From: Acidobacteriota bacterium | Lineage (GTDB): Bacteria > Acidobacteriota > Terriglobia > Bryobacterales > Bryobacteraceae | Length of the DNA: 35,822 bases | Assembly (NCBI GenBank): GCA_016185425.1 | Contig: JACPNQ010000017.1 | Location: 1 to 35,822 of the forward strand | Reading direction: 5' to 3' | In this document: positions 32,008-35,822 of the stretch, piece by piece | How the letters are laid out: each line of letters opens with the position of its first letter | Numbering within the stretch: position 1 is the stretch's first letter | Translations under genes and position numbers: made by a program | Notes under the pieces: model-generated | What the model was told of the DNA's origin: nothing | The model's input: the letters and a program-made list of their open reading frames with translations, nothing else | Database searches by the model: none

Positions 32008-35000
32008 ATGTTTCAGCGCTTCAACGCTTTTTTGACTCTGAATGCCGTCCTGGCCGGATTCGTTCTCCTGCCAGTTCCGCTGCGCGCCCAAAGCGGCGCC
32101 GGCTCGATACAAGGCACGATTCAGGACGCAACTGGCGCGGCGGTGCCGGCGTGCAACGTACACGTTGTAAACCAGAAGACTGGCGTCACGAATGACACAA
32201 CATCGAACGAAATCGGGTTTTATTCGGTTCCAGGCCTGTTTGCCGGCAGCTACACGATCACGTTCAGCGCGGCCGGAATGAAAAAGTATGAGGCAAACCT
32301 CACCTTGCAGAACGCGCAAGTTGCGATTATGAGTCCCAGGCTGTCGGTTGGTGACGTCGCCGAGCAGGTGACGGTGTTAGGGAACACGCTGCAACTGGCT
32401 ACCTACGACAGCGGCACGGTCAGCACGTTTCTCGATTCCAGCCGCATCGACCAGCTCCCGCAGAACGGCCGCAACGTGCTCGGCCTTGCCCAGCAGACCG
32501 TTCCCGGTCTCGAGGGTAATGGAACCCGGGCCAACGGGCTCATGCAGGAAGCGATGGAGTACTCGCAGGACGGCGCACCAATGACAAACCGGAACTTCGG
32601 AGGCGAAGCCAACACGGCTCAGTCCACGCTGCCTGACCCCGATTCCGTTCAGGAAGCGAAGTTCGAAACGCTGAATTCCAGCGCCCAGTTCGCCACCCCG
32701 GCCACCGTCATTCTCACCACCAAATCCGGTACCAACTCCATCCACGGCACGCTGTTCGAAACTGCCCGCAACAACTATTTCGGTGTCGCCAAGGCACGTC
32801 AGAATCCGGCCAACTTCGCCGCGCCTCACCTCGTCCGCAATGAATTCGGCGGATCGGTCGGCGGTCCGGTTGTGATCCCGAAACTGTACGACGGCAAGAA
32901 CAAGACCTTTATCTTTTTCGCCTATGAGCGCTTCTCTTTGCGCCAGGACTCCAGCCAGTTGGTACGAGTGCCGACCGTGGCCATGCGCGGCGGCGATTTC
33001 AGCCAATTGATCAATGGCGCCGGGATCCTCCAGCAACTCTACGACCCCAGCACCACGCAGGGTGCGGCCCAAAACTACGCGCGCCTTCCTTTTGCCAACA
33101 ACCAGATCCCGATCAATCGCATCAGCCCCCTGGCCAAGACGATATATGCGGCGACGCCTCTTCCTCAGACGCCCGACAACCCGCTCGTCAACTCCAACAT
33201 CAACGACACGAATAAGACCCAGCAAACAGTATCCAACTGGACCGTCCGCATGGATCACGTCTTCAACGAAAAGAATCGTGTCTACTTCCGCTTCACCGAT
33301 ATCGAGCAGGCACAACAGGCTCTACGAAACTATCCTTCCGCTTCACCGGCCAATATCGCCGGAGGCGGACTGCCGGCCGGCGCTACCGGCTACCAGGCCA
33401 TTCCCGTCGCCACCATCAGCCACGCATTAGGGTTTTCCCACACGTTCTCCCCGACGTTCTATTCCGAAACCATCCTCAGCCAGCAGTGGCAGAGAATGTA
33501 CGTCGAAGGCAACCAGGTCTCGCAGGCGAACTATGAAGCGCAATTGGGCCTGCCGAACAACTTCGGCCAGATCGGCTTCCCGGAGATCGGCTCGAACCTC
33601 ATCATGCCGTACGGCGGTTCCCAGTGGAACTACGGAATGAATCAGCGCATCGACACCGCTGACGAAAACCTCACCAAAGTCGCGGGCAAACACACCCTGA
33701 CCTTCGGCGGCCGCTACCGCCATGAACGGTTTGGCTATTTGTCTGACCGCTCCCCGGACCAGACCGCATTCTCCAATCTCGCGACGGCGATCTACGACCC
33801 AACCACCGGCGCCAACTACGGCGCCCGTGCCAACACCGGCTATGCGGATGCCGACTTCTTCCTCGGCGCCGCCCAGTCCTACAGCCAGCGCAAGAACGCT
33901 CCCTTCGGCCGCTCCCGCCTGCAGGAATTCGATGGCTATTTCCAGGACAACTTCCGCGTCAACTCGCGGCTTACCATCAATGCCGGAATCCGCTGGGAAG
34001 GGCATCCCGCCCCCTACTCCGATGGCGAAAACTTCGCTACATTCAGCCTCAAGACAAACGCCATTGTTTTGAAGCATCCGATCCAGCATTACGTTGACAA
34101 TGGCTACACGACCAACGCCATTATCAACAACCTGCGGAACCTGGGAGTCAGATTCCAGACCCCGTCAGAGGCCGGTCTCCCCGACGCCGGTTTCTACGGA
34201 AGCTGGAAGAATTTCATGCCCCGCGCCGGATTCGCTTACACCCCTTCGTTCGGCAAGAATGGAACCGTCATCCGCGGCGGCTACGGCCGGTACATCTATC
34301 CGGTGCCGATCCGCAACTCGGTCCGCTACCTGACCGCCGTATACCCGTTCACTGCGTCCTACACGCAAAACTATAACTCCGCGACGCAGTCGCCGGACGG
34401 CCTTCCCAACTCTCTCCTACGCAACCCGCAGACGGTAATCGCCGGATTCAATAGCCGGAACGTAGTCGATACCAACACCGTCAACGCCCTGCTGCCGGGC
34501 ATTGCGATGAGCACAACTTTGGCGGCCGAATACCCTCCGGCCCGTGTCGACACAGCGAATCTCACCGTGGAACAACCTTTCGGTGACGGCTCGGTGTTCC
34601 GCATCACCTACGTGTTTACGCACGGCGAAAACCTGGATCAGAACCTGCAGTACAATAACGCACCTTCCACCTATGTGTGGCAGGTCGCCACCGGCACCAC
34701 CCCGCCAACGGGCGCTCTTGCCGGCGTGGCCACCCGGCCTTATGACAGGACCGTTTGGGGCGGCAACGTCGTGTCCACGAAGACCGGCTGGTCCAACGAC
34801 AGCGCTTTGCAGCTCAATTACCAGCGGCCGATGCGCAAAGGATTCGGCTACCAGGTCTTTTACGTATATTCACGGGCTTTCCGTGTTGGCGGAAACACCT
34901 TCCGCGATAACGTGCTCTACCCGGCCGAGAATTATGCGCCCGGCGTCCTTCCGGCAGGCCTGGAAACCGGCACGACCATCAGTCCGAGCCGCGCGCTGAA

Positions 35001-35721
35001 CCGTTACCAGAACTACCACATCGATACCGCGATCCCGGTCAACCGCGTGAACTTCAACGGCATCGTGGACTTGCCGGTCGGCAAAGGCAAACGCTTCCTG
35101 GGCAACTCCAACAAGTTCGTAAACGCAGTGGTGGGCGGCTTCCAGATGGCCTTTACGGGAACCGTCGTCTCCCAGGGCTTCCAGGTGGCGGCCGCGAATT
35201 GGGGCGATACCAGTAAGGTCGAAATTTATAAGAGCGAGGTTCCAGTCACCGATTGCCGCAGCGGCGTCTGCCGGCCGGCCTATATGTGGTTCAACGGGTA
35301 CCTCTCGCCCACCGTTGTCAACGCCGCCCGCAACGGAGTCACCGGTGTCCCGGCCGACTACAAGCCTTACCTCGCGCCAATCAACAATACGCCGGGCACG
35401 ACGAATTTCGGCAACAACAATGTGAGTGTCCCGCTCAAGAACGGAACTTCGGCGGTTACTGGCTTCAGTCCCGGACCGTCGGGCTCCAACCCGTTTTCTC
35501 AAACCATCCTTCAAGGGCCCAAGAACTACCAGGCCGACATTTCTCTGTATAAGGTCTTCAGCTTCACTGAGAAGGTCCGTCTCAGAATTAATGTGGACGC
35601 ATTCAATGCGTTCAACATCCAGGGCCGCGTCAACCCGAATACCACGGACGGCATCCAGTCTTTGCAGAGCTCATACTGGACGCCACGGCAGATCCAGATG
35701 ACGATGCGGCTGTCGTTCTGA
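32008..35721 (+). CDS. Oar-like TonB-dependent receptor with N-terminal carboxypeptidase-regulatory domain
   Basis: A 1237-aa outer-membrane protein. After a Sec signal (VLAGFVLLPVPLRAQ) comes a carboxypeptidase-regulatory-like beta domain (about residues 30-115, SIQGTIQDATGAAVPACNV to GSYTITFSAAGM), a plug region (about 125-265, LPQNGRNVLGLAQQ, ILTTKSGTNSIHGTLFE), and a long beta-barrel ending in the terminal phenylalanine of MRLSF. This is the large Oar-like type that dominates acidobacterial genomes and probably takes up or binds oligosaccharides or peptides. No clear TonB box is picked out. The ATG has GGGAGG nine bases before it. It stands alone and is followed by a strong terminator. 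Confidence 0.92.
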   Translation: MFQRFNAFLTLNAVLAGFVLLPVPLRAQSGAGSIQGTIQDATGAAVPACNVHVVNQKTGVTNDTTSNEIGFYSVPGLFAGSYTITFSAAGMKKYEANLTLQNAQVAIMSPRLSVGDVAEQVTVLGNTLQLATYDSGTVSTFLDSSRIDQLPQNGRNVLGLAQQTVPGLEGNGTRANGLMQEAMEYSQDGAPMTNRNFGGEANTAQSTLPDPDSVQEAKFETLNSSAQFATPATVILTTKSGTNSIHGTLFETARNNYFGVAKARQNPANFAAPHLVRNEFGGSVGGPVVIPKLYDGKNKTFIFFAYERFSLRQDSSQLVRVPTVAMRGGDFSQLINGAGILQQLYDPSTTQGAAQNYARLPFANNQIPINRISPLAKTIYAATPLPQTPDNPLVNSNINDTNKTQQTVSNWTVRMDHVFNEKNRVYFRFTDIEQAQQALRNYPSASPANIAGGGLPAGATGYQAIPVATISHALGFSHTFSPTFYSETILSQQWQRMYVEGNQVSQANYEAQLGLPNNFGQIGFPEIGSNLIMPYGGSQWNYGMNQRIDTADENLTKVAGKHTLTFGGRYRHERFGYLSDRSPDQTAFSNLATAIYDPTTGANYGARANTGYADADFFLGAAQSYSQRKNAPFGRSRLQEFDGYFQDNFRVNSRLTINAGIRWEGHPAPYSDGENFATFSLKTNAIVLKHPIQHYVDNGYTTNAIINNLRNLGVRFQTPSEAGLPDAGFYGSWKNFMPRAGFAYTPSFGKNGTVIRGGYGRYIYPVPIRNSVRYLTAVYPFTASYTQNYNSATQSPDGLPNSLLRNPQTVIAGFNSRNVVDTNTVNALLPGIAMSTTLAAEYPPARVDTANLTVEQPFGDGSVFRITYVFTHGENLDQNLQYNNAPSTYVWQVATGTTPPTGALAGVATRPYDRTVWGGNVVSTKTGWSNDSALQLNYQRPMRKGFGYQVFYVYSRAFRVGGNTFRDNVLYPAENYAPGVLPAGLETGTTISPSRALNRYQNYHIDTAIPVNRVNFNGIVDLPVGKGKRFLGNSNKFVNAVVGGFQMAFTGTVVSQGFQVAAANWGDTSKVEIYKSEVPVTDCRSGVCRPAYMWFNGYLSPTVVNAARNGVTGVPADYKPYLAPINNTPGTTNFGNNNVSVPLKNGTSAVTGFSPGPSGSNPFSQTILQGPKNYQADISLYKVFSFTEKVRLRINVDAFNAFNIQGRVNPNTTDGIQSLQSSYWTPRQIQMTMRLSF

Positions 35722-35731
35722 TATGGATCGA

Positions 35732-35814
35732 CCTTGTCAAGCTTTCGAGAATTGACAGGGTTAGGGATCAGGCCCGGCGCGCTCCGCAAGGAGCGAGCCG
35801 GGCTTTTTCTTTTT
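35732..35814 (+). terminator. Hairpin plus strong intrinsic terminator after the TonB receptor gene
   Basis: A first hairpin (CCTTGTCAA with TTGACAGGG, 35732-35760) is followed by a 14-base stem, GCCCGGC then GCTCC pairing with GGAGC then GCCGGGC, at 35772-35803. The loop is GCAA, a GNRA tetraloop, and the T-run TTTTTCTTTTT follows. It is the clearest terminator in the window. Confidence 0.9.
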
Positions 35815-35822
35815 GCGGGACA

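Noticed and set aside
32377..33315. A 312-codon minus-strand open frame inside the TonB receptor gene
   Set aside because: It lies wholly antisense to a well-supported receptor gene and shows no family motif.
1..35822. CRISPR array, tRNA or rRNA genes, phage genes, secondary-metabolite cluster
   Set aside because: No regularly spaced repeats, no cloverleaf or rRNA signature, and no phage structural or PKS/NRPS proteins were seen in any frame I examined.

Overview
The window looks like chromosomal DNA of an acidobacterium of the Solibacter/Bryobacter type. It is GC-rich apart from the first kilobase. It carries several family types common in that group: a DUF1549/DUF1553 and DUF1501 secreted pair, a very large Oar-like TonB-dependent receptor with an N-terminal carboxypeptidase-regulatory domain, a BACON-repeat protein ending in the TIGR03437-type domain, DUF1080, Gfo/Idh/MocA and GMC oxidoreductases with Tat-like signals, and duplicated acetyl-xylan-esterase-like hydrolases. 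The assignment rests on gene content only; no rRNA or tRNA is visible.

Layout. 0-1.3 kb is a scar zone: the tail of an IS4-like transposase, the tail of a gene apparently cut by that element, an AT-richer secreted orphan, and a frameshifted CHC2 zinc-finger primase remnant. 1.3-4.8 kb holds the secreted DUF1549/DUF1553-DUF1501 pair. 4.8-9.6 kb (minus strand) holds an MFS transporter, a two-domain esterase and a conserved protein of unknown function. 9.6-13.3 kb holds an exported Gfo/Idh/MocA oxidoreductase, a glycine-zipper stress protein (minus) and a second two-domain esterase. 13.4-17.1 kb holds a 2-oxoglutarate/Fe(II) dioxygenase, an exported peroxiredoxin, nagA, a strongly folded 356-nt gap that is a candidate non-coding RNA, and ilvE. 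17.2-20.4 kb holds an M48 metalloprotease, a DUF418 membrane protein and tpx. 20.4-25.9 kb is the most coherent metabolic block: a two-subunit GMC dehydrogenase resembling glucoside 3-dehydrogenase, a DUF1080 3-keto-disaccharide hydrolase, and two tandem enolase-superfamily proteins, of which one has an intact acid-sugar dehydratase active site and the other has lost it. 25.9-32 kb is a decay zone with remnants of a heparinase-like enzyme, an O-methyltransferase-like protein and a PQQ quinoprotein on either side of the intact 1103-aa BACON-repeat protein. 32-35.8 kb holds the TonB-dependent receptor and a strong terminator.

Together the genes suggest a heterotroph that takes apart complex glycans outside the cytoplasm: large oligomers captured by a TonB receptor and BACON modules, acyl groups removed by esterases, glycosides oxidised at C3 and cleaved, acid sugars dehydrated, amino sugars handled by NagA. 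Most of the carbohydrate enzymes carry Sec or Tat-like signals. The items most worth following are the structured RNA between ilvE and nagA, the periplasmic 3-keto-glycoside block, and the paired active and degenerate enolase-superfamily proteins.
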